DNA of 64,000 nt from Glycomyces albidus (GCF_009451885.1 NZ_WIAO01000003.1:124001-188000), one strand, 5' to 3'. Shown: positions 17,218 to 25,650, counted from the first letter of the stretch. Translations and numbers: made by a program. The notes: generated by a model not told the origin, from the sequence alone.

Positions 17218-18492
17218 CTACCGGGCTTGCGGCAGGTCGGCGAGGCGTGCTTCCAGGAATGCGCGCTCGGTGTCGTTCCCGGTCAGGTCCAACGCCTGCC
17301 GGTAGGCGACCGCGGCCTCCTGGGAGCGGCCGAGTCGGCGCAGCAGGTCCGCTTTGACCGCCGGCAGGTACTGGTACCTGGCGAGACGGCCGTCCTGCTC
17401 CAGCTCCGTAACGGCTTGCAGTGCCTGCGTCGGCCCGGAGACCATCGAGTCCGCCACCGCGCGGTTGAGCGCCACCACCGGGGAGGGCCATGCCCTCAGT
17501 AGGGCGTCGTAGAGGGCCACGATCTGCGGCCAGTCCGTCTGCTCGTACGAGGGCGCTTCAGCGTAGAGCGAGGCGATCGCCGCCTGGAGCAGGTAGCGCC
17601 CCGGCCGACCGCCGCGCAGCGCGCCCGCGATCAGGTCGTGCCCCTCGGCCAGTGCCGCGCGGTCCCACAGCGACCGGTCCTGGTCTTCGAGCAGCAGCAG
17701 GCGGCCGTCGGCGTCGACGCGGGTCTCCCTCCGGGCGTCGGTGACCAGCAGCAGGGCGAGGAGTCCGCGGACCTCTCGCTCGTCGGGCATGAGCTCCCGC
17801 AGCATCCGGGCAAGCCGCATCGCCTGTGCCACCAGGTCCGGGCGCGTCAGCGGCGCACCCGACGGGGCGGTGTGCCCGGCGGTGAACAGCAGATGGATCA
17901 CGCCGAGGACCGCGTGCAGCCGGTCCGGGAGTTCCGCCGCGGCCGGAAGCCTGAAGGGAATCCGCGCGGTCGCGATCTTTCTCTTGGCCCGTGTGATCCG
18001 TGCGGCGAGCGTCGGCTCCGACACCAGCAGCGCCCGCGCGATGTCGGCGGTGGGCAGTCCGCACACCAGCCGCAGCGTCAGCGCCGACTGCGCCTCCTGC
18101 GCCAGCGCGGGGTGGCAGCACAGGAAGACCAGCCGCAGCCGCTCGTCCGCCACCGCGTGCTCCGGGTCGAGGGAGTCCGGCTCGTCGTCCGCGGGTGCGC
18201 CGCCGGTCTCCAGGGGTTCGACCAGGAGGGGGAGCTTGGAGCGCAGCGTATGCGTGCGCCGCACCGCATCCAGGGCGCGGCGCTTGGCCGTGGTGGTGAG
18301 CCAGGCGAGGGGGTTGTCCGGGATCCCGTCGCGGCCCCAGCCTGCCAGGGCCGCGGCGTAGGCCTCCTGCACGCACTCCTCGGCCAGGTCGAAGTCGCGG
18401 GTGACGCGCACCGTCGCGGCGAGCACCTGCGCCCAGCCGCGACGGTGCGCGTCCGCTACCGCCGCTTCGACGGCGGCTTCCGCGTGCGTCAT
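17218..18492 (-). CDS. ECF42-type sigma factor with TPR-like C-terminal domain
   Basis: A 424-residue sigma factor. Region 2 is near residues 15-75 ('DFDLAEECVQEAYAAAL', 'NPLAWLTTTAKRRALDAVRR'). Region 4 is near 125-175 ('TLRLVCGLPTADIARALLVS', 'PTLAARITRAKRKI'). The long C-terminal extension (190-424) has the 'AAIASLYAEAPSYEQTDWPQ', 'LYDALLRAWPSPVVALNRAV' and 'GRSQEAAVAYRQALDLTGND' segments diagnostic of the ECF42 group (DUF6596/TPR region). These factors have no anti-sigma and pair with DGPF proteins. The start overlaps the stop of the upstream DGPF gene (ATGA). Confidence 0.93.
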   Translation of the reverse strand: MTHAEAAVEAAVADAHRRGWAQVLAATVRVTRDFDLAEECVQEAYAAALAGWGRDGIPDNPLAWLTTTAKRRALDAVRRTHTLRSKLPLLVEPLETGGAPADDEPDSLDPEHAVADERLRLVFLCCHPALAQEAQSALTLRLVCGLPTADIARALLVSEPTLAARITRAKRKIATARIPFRLPAAAELPDRLHAVLGVIHLLFTAGHTAPSGAPLTRPDLVAQAMRLARMLRELMPDEREVRGLLALLLVTDARRETRVDADGRLLLLEDQDRSLWDRAALAEGHDLIAGALRGGRPGRYLLQAAIASLYAEAPSYEQTDWPQIVALYDALLRAWPSPVVALNRAVADSMVSGPTQALQAVTELEQDGRLARYQYLPAVKADLLRRLGRSQEAAVAYRQALDLTGNDTERAFLEARLADLPQAR

Positions 18493-18848
18493 GCCGCGGC
18501 GGGCCGATCCGCGATGTAGCCGCCTTCGACCGGCCGGACCTCGACGCCGCCGCCTTGCTGGGCGGCGGGGTTCGCCTGGGCGATCGCCAAAGCGGCGTCC
18601 AGGTCCGGTGCCTCGATGACGGCGACGCCGGCGACGACCTCCTTGGCGTCGATGAACGGGCCGTCGGTCACCGTGTCGCCGCGGACGGCGGTGGCGGTGT
18701 CGGCGGGGTGCAGCGCGAAGGCCGCGACCAGGGCACCCGACTGGACCATGTCCTCGAAGTGCCGGTCGTGGGCCTCCCGTGCCCCGGGCACGACCTCGCC
18801 CTCTTCGACGTCGGCCTTCGCGTAGATGAGGATCGCGTACTGCGCCAT
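18489..18848 (-). CDS. DGPF/YCII-domain protein partner of ECF42
   Basis: A 119-residue ferredoxin-fold protein with the signature 'DGPFIDAKEVVAGVAVIEA' (residues 62-80) that names the DGPF group, and 'AQYAILIYAKAD' at the start. Known ECF42 loci encode one or more such proteins as sigma targets or effectors. It is first in a two-gene operon and is coupled to the sigma gene by a 4-bp overlap. The biochemical role of the family is not settled. Confidence 0.9.
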   Translation of the reverse strand: MAQYAILIYAKADVEEGEVVPGAREAHDRHFEDMVQSGALVAAFALHPADTATAVRGDTVTDGPFIDAKEVVAGVAVIEAPDLDAALAIAQANPAAQQGGGVEVRPVEGGYIADRPAAA

Positions 18849-19052
18849 TGCTGTCCCTCCATGGGTCGTGCTCGCTTGACACCTTTACGTCGAACGGCCG
18901 GCCGCAGATCGACAGCGTTCCCAAAAGTTTTTCCGGCACCGCCGAGACATCGCCACCCTAACGCCGGTCACCGTCGGCAGCCAGTTGATCGCCATTAGCG
19001 GCCGCGCCTGCGGGCGCAGGCCCGCGCCGGCGGTGCCGCCGGTGGCGGCGGG

Positions 19053-20084
19053 TCAGCCGGTCGGTGCGGTCCGCCGTCGCAGTGCAGGGTCCGTGAGCCA
19101 GGGGAGGGGCATCGGCGACTGGGGATCGTAGACGTCGGTACCCGGCGGGACGATGGCATCCAGGCGGTCGAGGACGGCATCGTCGAGCACCAGGTCGACG
19201 TGCTCCAAGGTCGCGCGGAGCTGCTCGAGCGTGCGCACGCCGGTGATCACCGAGGTCACCGCGCGATGGGCGAGCGGGAACGCGGTCGCGAGCGCGGGCA
19301 GCGGGCGGCCGAGGTCGTCGGCGACTTGAGCCAGTTCCTCGGCGACGGCGAGTTTGCGGGCGACCTGCGGGTTCTCGGGATCGAACCAGGCCGGGCGCAA
19401 TCTGGCGCGGGCCGAGGCCGCCGCTCCGGTGCGGTGGTGGCCGGTGAGGAACCCGAACCCCAAGGGACTCCAAGTGAGCACGCCCATGCCCCACCGTTCC
19501 GCCACCGGCAGGACGTCGCGCTCGATCCCGCGCGCGAGAAGGTTGTACGGCGGCTGCTCGGTGCGGAACCGCATCAGCCCGCGGGTCTCGGCGACCCGGT
19601 GGCTCTCGACGAGCTCATGGGCGGGGAACGTCGAGCAGCCGAAGGCCCGGATCTTCCCCTCGCGCACCAGATCGGTGAGCACGCCGAGCGTCTCCTCCAG
19701 GTCGGTGCTCCAATCGGGGCGGTGGACCTGATACAGGTCGATCCAGTCCGTCCCGAGTCGCCGCAGACTCGCGTTCACGGCGTTCAGCAGGTGGCGTCGG
19801 GAGTTGCCGCTCCGGTTCAGTCCCTCCTCGAGACCGAAGTGGCCCTTGGTCGCCAGGATCACCGCCTCCCGCCGGCCGCGCAGCGCCTTTCCCACGATGC
19901 GCTCGGATTCGCCGGTGCTGTACATGTCGGCGGTGTCGACGAAGTTGATCCCCGCTTCCAGGGCGGTGTGGACGATCTTGACGCACTCGTCGTGGTCGGT
20001 GTTGCCGACGCTGCCGAACATCATGGTGCCCAACGCGTATCGCGACACGGTCATGCCCGTGCGCCCGAGCGGCGCGTATTGCAT
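19053..20084 (-). CDS. aldo/keto reductase
   Basis: A 343-residue NADPH-dependent (beta/alpha)8 oxidoreductase. The catalytic tetrad is visible: Asp and Tyr in 'FVDTADMYSTGESERIVGKA' (about 48-67), Lys in 'ILATKGHFG', and His in 'LYQVHRPDW'. The NADP-binding end includes 'SVITGVRTLEQLRATLE'. The substrate is unknown. It is divergent from an ArsR-type repressor with a 28-bp palindrome in the 80-bp gap, so the repressor almost certainly controls it. Confidence 0.92.
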   Translation of the reverse strand: MQYAPLGRTGMTVSRYALGTMMFGSVGNTDHDECVKIVHTALEAGINFVDTADMYSTGESERIVGKALRGRREAVILATKGHFGLEEGLNRSGNSRRHLLNAVNASLRRLGTDWIDLYQVHRPDWSTDLEETLGVLTDLVREGKIRAFGCSTFPAHELVESHRVAETRGLMRFRTEQPPYNLLARGIERDVLPVAERWGMGVLTWSPLGFGFLTGHHRTGAAASARARLRPAWFDPENPQVARKLAVAEELAQVADDLGRPLPALATAFPLAHRAVTSVITGVRTLEQLRATLEHVDLVLDDAVLDRLDAIVPPGTDVYDPQSPMPLPWLTDPALRRRTAPTG

Positions 20085-20132
20085 CGGTGGCCTCCGTCAG
20101 GGGGTGGTCTCGGAAGGCACCAGCATATGTCC

Positions 20133-20160
20133 GCAAGCAGATTTGCGCAAATATGCTTGC
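20133..20160. promoter_or_regulatory. 28-bp near-perfect palindromic operator for the ArsR-type repressor
   Basis: The sequence is GCAAGCA-GA-TTTGCGCAAA-TA-TGCTTGC, symmetric at 26 of 28 positions. It is A/T-rich for this genome and sits in the intergenic gap between the reductase start (20084) and the ArsR start (20165). It would cover the start region of the ArsR gene and lie upstream of the reductase, fitting joint repression. Confidence 0.75.
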
Positions 20161-20164
20161 TAAG

Positions 20165-20746
20165 ATGGCTTGCATGAGAGACGGTGAGCCCGGTGACGTG
20201 CGGCAGATCGACGACGTGCAGGCGCTGGCCTGCCTCGCCCACCCTGACCGGTCCCGCCTCCTCGACGCGCTGACCGTCCACGGGCCTTCGACCACCACGG
20301 AACTGGCGCAGGCACTCGCGCTGGCCACCGGCAGCGTCTCCCACCATCTCAAGGTCATGGTCGACGCGGGCCTGGTCGAGCCGGCCGCGGCCGAAGGCGA
20401 CCGCCGGAAGCGCCGCTGGCGACTGGTGACCCGCGGGCTGCGGTGGCGACCCGGCACTGACACGGGGCGCCCGGCCGCCGAGACCGCCGCGACCGCGGCC
20501 GATCTGGTGCTGCTGCAACGCGACACCGAGCGGGCCCGGCAGTTCCTCGCCTCCGCCGACCAGCCGTGGAGCGACGCCGCGTTCGCCGCGCACGTCTGGC
20601 TGCGGCTCGATCCGGCCGAACTCGAGGAGTTCGGCCGCGAACTCGAGGCGCTGCTGCTGCGCTGGCGCCGCCGCGAGATCCCCGACGACGGGACGGAGCG
20701 AGCCGCGGTGCTCGCCTTCGCGCGCGCGTTCCCGGCCGAACCCTGA
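20165..20746 (+). CDS. ArsR-family repressor
   Basis: A 193-residue regulator with a winged helix-turn-helix at residues 14-85 ('LACLAHPDRSRLLDALTVHG', 'TTTELAQALALATGSVSHHL'). A C-terminal helical extension (110-193) is as in larger ArsR proteins that sense organic ligands. No metal-binding CxC is present in the recognition helix. Start candidates at 20153, 20165 and 20174 all lack a ribosome site and the palindrome abuts them, so the message may be leaderless; 20165 is chosen as a compromise. The divergent aldo/keto reductase is the probable target. Confidence 0.82.
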   Translation: MACMRDGEPGDVRQIDDVQALACLAHPDRSRLLDALTVHGPSTTTELAQALALATGSVSHHLKVMVDAGLVEPAAAEGDRRKRRWRLVTRGLRWRPGTDTGRPAAETAATAADLVLLQRDTERARQFLASADQPWSDAAFAAHVWLRLDPAELEEFGRELEALLLRWRRREIPDDGTERAAVLAFARAFPAEP

Positions 20747-20923
20747 GCGGCCCCCGGCGCCGCAGACCGTTCGCCCCGCAGTCGCCAAGTCCCTTCACAG
20801 GAACGGTCAGGTAGAGGCCGACCGACATCCGACGCCGGGCGAATCCCCCCGGATTCGGGCCGCCGCGCCCAACGACGGCCACTGGTACCCCGGCCCGGAA
20901 CACGTCGGCCGGCCCGTCGCGAT

Positions 20924-20950
20924 CGTACTACTATTAAAGATAGTAGTACG
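20924..20950. promoter_or_regulatory. orphan palindromic operator
   Basis: A perfect inverted repeat with 11-bp arms (20924-20934 and 20940-20950) around TAAAG. Its A/T-rich core is typical of TetR/PadR-type operators. It directly precedes a truncated membrane reading frame and has no adjacent complete target gene, so it may be the remains of a regulated promoter. Confidence 0.5.
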
Positions 20951-21147
20951 CGGGCTCCCTGGCGGTCGAACACCGCCGCGTCCAACCGATCGCCCTCGCC
21001 ATCTCCGTCTTCGCGCTCGTCTTCGCTCTGAAGTGGTCCGTGCTGCGCGTCCTCGGCATCTGCGCCGCCCTCAGCGTCATCGCCGGGCTGGTCGGCTCGC
21101 CCGTTGCTGACCCGGGCCGACCGCGAGGGGTCCGCGCCGTCACGTGA
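20950..21147 (+). pseudogene. C-terminal fragment of a membrane protein
   Basis: A 65-codon frame without a plausible start, entered straight after an in-frame TAG at 20944. It encodes one strongly hydrophobic region ('PIALAISVFALVFALKW', 'VLRVLGICAALSVIAGLVG') with the look of the last two helices of a transporter, possibly of the chromate-transporter kind. It lies immediately after an operator-like palindrome. The simplest reading is that a deletion removed the 5' part of a regulated transporter gene. Family assignment is uncertain. The region 20747-20923 holds nothing I recognise. Confidence 0.4.
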
Positions 21148-21202
21148 ACCCCTCGCTGGCAAGGGCAGTCCGCTGCGAGAAGGCGCGGCTGCTCGATCCC
21201 GT

Positions 21203-21781
21203 CTAGGTCCGCAGCGGGGCGAGCACGGCCTCGATCTGCTGGCGCATCCACGCGGGGAGGGAGCCCTCGCGGTGCAGTGCCCAGCCGATCATCGAGCCGT
21301 GGTAGGCGGTCTCGACGAGCTTGGCGAGCGCGGCGATCTCGATGCCCTCGCGCAGCTCGCCGGCGTCTGCGGCCGCCTGCAGATGGCGCTCGAGGGCTGC
21401 GCGCAGCCGCCGCGCTCCGCTCAGCGTCGCCGCGTGGAAGTCGGGTTCGACGAGATCGAGCTGCAGCATGGCCACCGAGTTGGCCATCGCTTCCGGCGTC
21501 ATGTCCGGGTCGACGGCGCCGACCAGGCCCTCGACGACCCGGTCCAGTGGCGAGGGGTGCTCGGCCTCCTCGACCGGGGTGACCCACCGCTCCACGCCGC
21601 GGCGGTCGGCGGCGAGCAGCAGCTCGTGCTTGGTGCCGTAGCGCTGGATCAGCGTGGCGGGGGAGAGGCCGACCTCGCGGGCCGCGGCGGCGAGCGTGAG
21701 TTTGGCCGGGCCGACTCGGTGGGCGAGGGCGAGGACGCCGTCCAGGACGTCGTCGTCGGAGACGGTGCGCGGACGTGGCAT
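21203..21781 (-). CDS. TetR-family repressor
   Basis: A 192-residue regulator. Its N-terminal helix-turn-helix is 'LTLAAAAREVGLSPATLIQR' with 'YGTKHELLLAADRRG' (residues 28-62). The ligand domain (70-190) is TetR_C-like. It is placed directly after the SDR gene (the stop codon of one abuts the start of the other), so they form an operon. A symmetric TetR-type site upstream of the SDR gene is the likely autoregulatory operator. Confidence 0.9.
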   Translation of the reverse strand: MPRPRTVSDDDVLDGVLALAHRVGPAKLTLAAAAREVGLSPATLIQRYGTKHELLLAADRRGVERWVTPVEEAEHPSPLDRVVEGLVGAVDPDMTPEAMANSVAMLQLDLVEPDFHAATLSGARRLRAALERHLQAAADAGELREGIEIAALAKLVETAYHGSMIGWALHREGSLPAWMRQQIEAVLAPLRT

Positions 21782-22696
21782 TTATTCGGCGCCGGGTTGT
21801 GCGGCTTCGGCGTCGGCCAGGCGCGCCTCCGCGTCGACCACGCCCCAGTCCGGGCGCTCGCCGTCCGCGTCGGAGAAGCCGTAGGTGTGCATGAGATCCC
21901 ACGAGCCGAGGCACTGTCCGGCGAAACGGGCCCGCTCGGGGTCGGCGGCGAGCGCCGCGACCCCGCGGCCGAGCAGGTGCGGGGTCTCGGAGTAGCGGAA
22001 GTAGCCGCCGTGGGCGTCGGAGGCGTCGCGCCAGGTCGCCTCCGTGACGCCGAAGTGCTCGAGCATCGCCTCGGATCGCAGGAAGCCGGGGGTCACCGAC
22101 AGTGCGGTCGCGCCGTGCGGGCGCAGCTCGGCCGCCAGCGAGTAGCCGAGCCGCACGACCGCTTCCTTGACGTGGTCGTAGGCGACGACGCCGCGGAACG
22201 GGACGCCGGCCTTGCCGTCGCCGACCTCCACGACCAGTCCGTCTCCGGTCTCGATCAGCAGTGGGAGCGCATAGTGCGCGGTGATGAGATGCGTCTCGAT
22301 CCCGTTGCGCACGATCCGCAGCGTGTCCTCGAGCGGGTGCTCCCACACGCCCTTGACCCAGCGGGTGAACGGGTCGCCGCCCCAGACGTTGTTGACGAGC
22401 ACGTCGAGGCGGCCGTGCTCGGTGCGGATGCGGTCCGTCAGCGCCTTGACGTCCGCTGGATCGGCGTGGTCGCAGCGGACGGGGATCCCGGTCCCGCCTG
22501 CCGCGTCGACCTGCTCGGCGGTGCCTTCGATCGTCTCCGGCCGGTCCATCTCGGAGCGCTCGTCGCGCGTGGTGCGGCCGCTGCAGTAGACGGTGGCTCC
22601 GAGCGCTCCGAGCTCGACGGCGATCGCGCGGCCACAGCCGCGGGTGGCGCCGGCGACGAGGGCGACCCGGCCGGTGAGAGGGCGTTCTGTGCTCAT
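21782..22696 (-). CDS. short-chain dehydrogenase/reductase
   Basis: A 304-residue SDR with the cofactor motif 'ALVAGATRGCGRAIAVELGA' (residues 12-31), the 'DVLVNNVWGGDPF' strand (NNxxG variant) and the catalytic 'VVAYDHVKEAVVRLGY' (YxxxK). The usual catalytic serine position is unclear ('VEVGDGKAG'). The substrate is unknown; the length (about 50 residues over a classical SDR) comes from a C-terminal extension. It is the first gene of the SDR-TetR operon. Confidence 0.88.
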   Translation of the reverse strand: MSTERPLTGRVALVAGATRGCGRAIAVELGALGATVYCSGRTTRDERSEMDRPETIEGTAEQVDAAGGTGIPVRCDHADPADVKALTDRIRTEHGRLDVLVNNVWGGDPFTRWVKGVWEHPLEDTLRIVRNGIETHLITAHYALPLLIETGDGLVVEVGDGKAGVPFRGVVAYDHVKEAVVRLGYSLAAELRPHGATALSVTPGFLRSEAMLEHFGVTEATWRDASDAHGGYFRYSETPHLLGRGVAALAADPERARFAGQCLGSWDLMHTYGFSDADGERPDWGVVDAEARLADAEAAQPGAE

Positions 22697-22708
22697 GCGA
22701 TCGATTAT

Positions 22709-22723
22709 AACTGACTGTTCGTT
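22709..22723. promoter_or_regulatory. TetR-type operator upstream of the SDR-TetR operon
   Basis: The 15-bp site AACTGACTGTTCGTT fits the symmetric pattern AAC-NN-AC-N-GT-NN-GTT, flanked by TATA-rich arms (TATAA...TTATA). It lies 13 bp upstream of the SDR start. It is assigned to the operon's own TetR by position. Confidence 0.65.
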
Positions 22724-22746
22724 TATATATGTGGGCGCCCTCGCGC

Positions 22747-23214
22747 TCAGCTTGACACTCGCGGAGGAGGCGCCGGTGTTGCGCCATCGATCCGATCGCG
22801 CACGGTGAGACCGGGTCCGACCGCGCGGCTCAGGAGCAGCAGGCCCCACAGGTGCCCTGCGGCGCAGAGCGCAGCGCCGAAGGCCATGCCCGGATTCGCG
22901 GTCGCGGCGGCGATCACGATGTCGCCGAGCTGGGCTGCGGCGCCGACCGCGAGTAGCGGGGCGAGGCCCTGCCGACGCCGCAGTCCGATGAGGGCGGCGA
23001 TCGCCAGGCCGAACGGGATCGCCCGTGCCGCATGGGCGATCGCGTACAACCTGGACGTGTCGCCGCCGCTGACCATCAGCTCGGGGCGCACCAGCATCAG
23101 GGTTGCGGCGGCGGCGGTTCCGAGGCCGAGGACCAGGTTCGCCCACAGGACACTCGAGTGGAGGCGACTGCCGACAGAAACGACACGACCTGAATCATTC
23201 ACACTCTGAATCAT
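22747..23214 (-). CDS. small four-helix membrane protein
   Basis: A 155-residue protein with four transmembrane helices (about 20-42, 57-78, 84-105, 112-132) and no recognisable catalytic motif. The arrangement recalls DUF4267/DUF4345-type small membrane proteins. It is divergent from a MarR-type regulator, and the first codons overlap the regulator's likely operators, so the true start could be slightly downstream. Expression is probably controlled by that regulator. Confidence 0.7.
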   Translation of the reverse strand: MIQSVNDSGRVVSVGSRLHSSVLWANLVLGLGTAAAATLMLVRPELMVSGGDTSRLYAIAHAARAIPFGLAIAALIGLRRRQGLAPLLAVGAAAQLGDIVIAAATANPGMAFGAALCAAGHLWGLLLLSRAVGPGLTVRDRIDGATPAPPPRVSS

Positions 23215-23217
23215 TTA
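23190..23217. promoter_or_regulatory. tandem MarR-type operators
   Basis: Two copies of the palindromic core TGAATCATT lie 16 bp apart (from 23191 and 23207). The first is the perfect odd palindrome TGAATCATTCA; the second, CTGAATCATTTAG, has one mismatch. They sit between the divergent membrane-protein and MarR genes. The spacing of about one and a half turns suggests two dimers binding side by side. Confidence 0.65.
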
Positions 23218-23228
23218 GAGAAAGTAGC

Positions 23229-23675
23229 ATGACGGTCATGACGAAGCAAGGCACTCCTCTGACGGCGACGCTCACGTTCGGACTCGGAACCCTCGGAGCT
23301 GTGGTCACGGACCGCTTCGCCGCCGCGATCGCGCCGCACGACCTGAAGCCCAAGCAGGTCGGGGTGCTCGCGATCCTGGCGGCAGGCGCTGCCGACTCCC
23401 AGGTGCAGATCGCCAAGCTGATGGGGGTTGCGCCGAGCTTGATCGTCGCACTGGTCGACCGGTTGGAAGCCCTCGGCGCGGTCACTCGACGGCGCGACCC
23501 GGACGACCGCCGCCGCCAGGTTCTCGCCCTCACCGACGCCGGGACATCGCTCCTCGAAACCTGCGGCCAACTGGCCGCGGCGATCGACGCCGAGCTGACC
23601 GCCGACCTGGATGCCACCGAAGAGGCAGTACTGCGGCGAGTCGTCGCACGCCTCTCCCCGCTGCCTCGTCACTGA
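23229..23675 (+). CDS. MarR-family regulator
   Basis: A 148-residue winged-helix regulator with 'GLGTLGAVVTDRFAAAIAPH' (helix 1), 'AKLMGVAPSLIVALVDRLEA' (recognition helix, about 70-90) and the wing 'RRRDPDDRRRQVLALTDAG'. MarR proteins release DNA on binding phenolic compounds or on oxidation. Here the target is likely the divergent small membrane protein and itself. Two ATGs (23229, 23238) are possible; no clear ribosome site precedes either. Confidence 0.88.
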   Translation: MTVMTKQGTPLTATLTFGLGTLGAVVTDRFAAAIAPHDLKPKQVGVLAILAAGAADSQVQIAKLMGVAPSLIVALVDRLEALGAVTRRRDPDDRRRQVLALTDAGTSLLETCGQLAAAIDAELTADLDATEEAVLRRVVARLSPLPRH

Positions 23676-24174
23676 CCTCCGCGAGGACGCCAACGGCACC
23701 AGCGAATATCACCTGAGCATGCTCGGCGGAGCACTTCCTCTGCGGGACTCGTCGACGGCGAGTTTCAAGATATGCAGCAGCGTTCCGCCGGCGAACATGG
23801 TCGGCACCCGAGCGGTCAGAAGGTAGCCGATCACTGCTCCGTCCTCCTGGCGACCAGGAACTCGGCCATGCCGTCGGCGGCGCCGAAGGCAGGCACCACG
23901 CCTCCTCCGTCCCGACCGATTCGCCGCCGACCTCCGCGAACTCGCCAACCGGTGAGTCCAAACCGGTTTGTCGGATTTCTCCGGCGGACCGTATTGCCGC
24001 CCTTACCGATCGGTCGACGTTCCACCGCGTCGGCAGGGGCGGCCGCCGACGATAGGGGCCGTAACCGAAGAGTCGTGTCGCCGCGTGTCTCTAATGGCAA
24101 CTCTATTGAATCTTCCATTAGTCGCGTGCTAGCGTTTGGCTAACGCATAAACCACTGAAGAAGGCATGTGAATC
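23676..24174. other. 500-bp region without a confident gene
   Basis: No complete gene is recognised. On the minus strand a short frame ending near 23838 ('AFGAADGMAEFLVARRTE') is followed, one frame over, by a GTG-started 43-codon frame to about 23712 ('IGYLLTARVPTMFAGGTLLH'). They overlap as GTGA and might be remnants of one protein. Near its right end an inverted repeat, CTAATGG (24091-24097) with CCATTAG (24115-24121), and GCGTT-N5-AACGC just downstream, precede the gene at 24175 and may be its operator/promoter. Confidence 0.45.
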
Positions 24175-25650
24175 ATGAGCGGCATTCCCCAGATCCACCA
24201 CCGCCACCGCGACATCGACGGCGTCCGGGTCTTCTACCGCGAGACCGACCCCGGCTCCGACGCCCCCGCTCTCGTGCTCCTGCACGGCTTCCCCTCCGCC
24301 TCGCACCAGTTCGCCCGCCTCATCGACGCCGTCGGCGACCGCTACCGCGTCATCGCCCCCGACTACCCGGGCTTCGGGCACACCGAAGCGCCGGCCGACT
24401 TCGTCTACACCTTCGACAACCTCGCCCGCATCGTCGAACGGCTCCTGCTCGACCTCGGCCTCGAACGCTTCGCGCTCTACATGTTCGACTTCGGCGGCCC
24501 CGTCGGCCTCCGCATCGCGCAGCGTCACCCCGAGCGCGTGACCGCACTGGTCATCCAGAACGCCAACGCCTACGCCGAAGGCCTCTCACCCCTCGCCCGC
24601 GACTTCATCGCGCTCCGCCCCGACCAGCCCGGTGCCGAGGCGACCGTCCGCGGTCTGTTCTCCCTCGAATCCACCCGCGGCCAATACGAAGGCGGCACCG
24701 ACGACCCCACGCTGATCGCCCCCGACGGCTGGACCCTCGACCAGCACTTCCTCGACCTCCCCGGACGCGGCGACGCCCAAGCCGCGCTCGCCTTCGACTA
24801 CCGGTCGAACGTCGAGCGCTACCCCGAATGGCAGGCCTGGCTCGCCCGCCACCAGCCGCCGACGCTCATCCTCTGGGGCCGCCGCGACATGTTCTTCCCC
24901 GAGAGCGGCGCCCTCGCCTACCGCGGCGACCTGCCCGACGCCGAGGTGCACCTGCTCGACACCGGGCACTTCGCGCTCGAAGACCAGTTGCACCGCATCG
25001 TGCCGCTCATGACCGCATTCCTCGACCGGACCATCAAGGGGCACAACGTGAAACCGCAGAAGATCGCCCTGTTCGGCGCCTCCGGCAACCTCGGAAGCGC
25101 CATCGCCGCCGAAGCCGCAGCGCGCGGACACCTCGTCACCGCCCTCGGCAGCCGCGATGCCGACATCACCGACCCCGCCGCCGTCGCCGCAGCCGCCAAC
25201 GGCCACGACGCCGTCATCGCCGCCGTGAAGGGCCCCGACCGCACCGTCTCCAAGGGAGCCGCCGCGCTCCTCGAGGCCCTGCCCAAGGCCGGCGTCGACC
25301 GGCTGGTGTTCGTCGGCGGCGGCGCCAGCCTCGAAGCCGCCCCCGGCCGGCGATACCTGGACACACCCCAGTTTCCCGAGCAGTACCGCGACACCGCGAC
25401 CGACCAGGCCCGCGCGCTCGACGCCCTCCGCGCAGCCGACACCCCCGTCCAGTGGACCTACGTCAGCCCGCCTCCGATGTACCTGGTCCCCGGTGAAAAG
25501 ACCGGCGCATACCGAACCGAGGCCCGCGACACCCCCATTACCGACAGCAACGGCGACAGCCGCATCACCATCGCCGACTTCGCATCAGCTGTCATCGACC
25601 AAATCGAGAACAACTCCTTTCCGCAGGCCCGCATTACCGTTGCCCACTGA
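24175..25650 (+). CDS. alpha/beta hydrolase fused to an NAD(P)-binding reductase domain
   Basis: One 491-residue frame with two enzymes. Residues 1-288 are an alpha/beta hydrolase with oxyanion motif 'LLHGFPSASHQFARL' and nucleophile elbow 'YMFDFGGPVG'. The nucleophile is Asp, as in epoxide hydrolases and haloalkane dehalogenases. The acid lies in 'LWGRRDMFFPE' and the catalytic His in 'DTGHFALED'. Residues 292-491 are an NmrA/atypical-SDR domain starting 'KIALFGASGNLGSAIAAEA'. At the junction (25036-25050) AAGGGG is followed after 6 nt by an in-frame GTG, an intact internal start signal. The reductase may thus also be made separately. Confidence 0.85.
   Translation: MSGIPQIHHRHRDIDGVRVFYRETDPGSDAPALVLLHGFPSASHQFARLIDAVGDRYRVIAPDYPGFGHTEAPADFVYTFDNLARIVERLLLDLGLERFALYMFDFGGPVGLRIAQRHPERVTALVIQNANAYAEGLSPLARDFIALRPDQPGAEATVRGLFSLESTRGQYEGGTDDPTLIAPDGWTLDQHFLDLPGRGDAQAALAFDYRSNVERYPEWQAWLARHQPPTLILWGRRDMFFPESGALAYRGDLPDAEVHLLDTGHFALEDQLHRIVPLMTAFLDRTIKGHNVKPQKIALFGASGNLGSAIAAEAAARGHLVTALGSRDADITDPAAVAAAANGHDAVIAAVKGPDRTVSKGAAALLEALPKAGVDRLVFVGGGASLEAAPGRRYLDTPQFPEQYRDTATDQARALDALRAADTPVQWTYVSPPPMYLVPGEKTGAYRTEARDTPITDSNGDSRITIADFASAVIDQIENNSFPQARITVAH

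Noticed and set aside
19377..19389. A 13-bp match to the tRNA-Val T-arm (GGGATCGAACCAG), as a possible left attachment site of the island.
   Set aside because: It lies inside the conserved coding sequence of an intact aldo/keto reductase and is too short; chance similarity is more likely.
23530..24118. Minus-strand frames between the MarR gene and the hydrolase-reductase fusion as a gene.
   Set aside because: Only short pieces look protein-like and they are in two frames without recognised similarity; described as a region without a confident gene.
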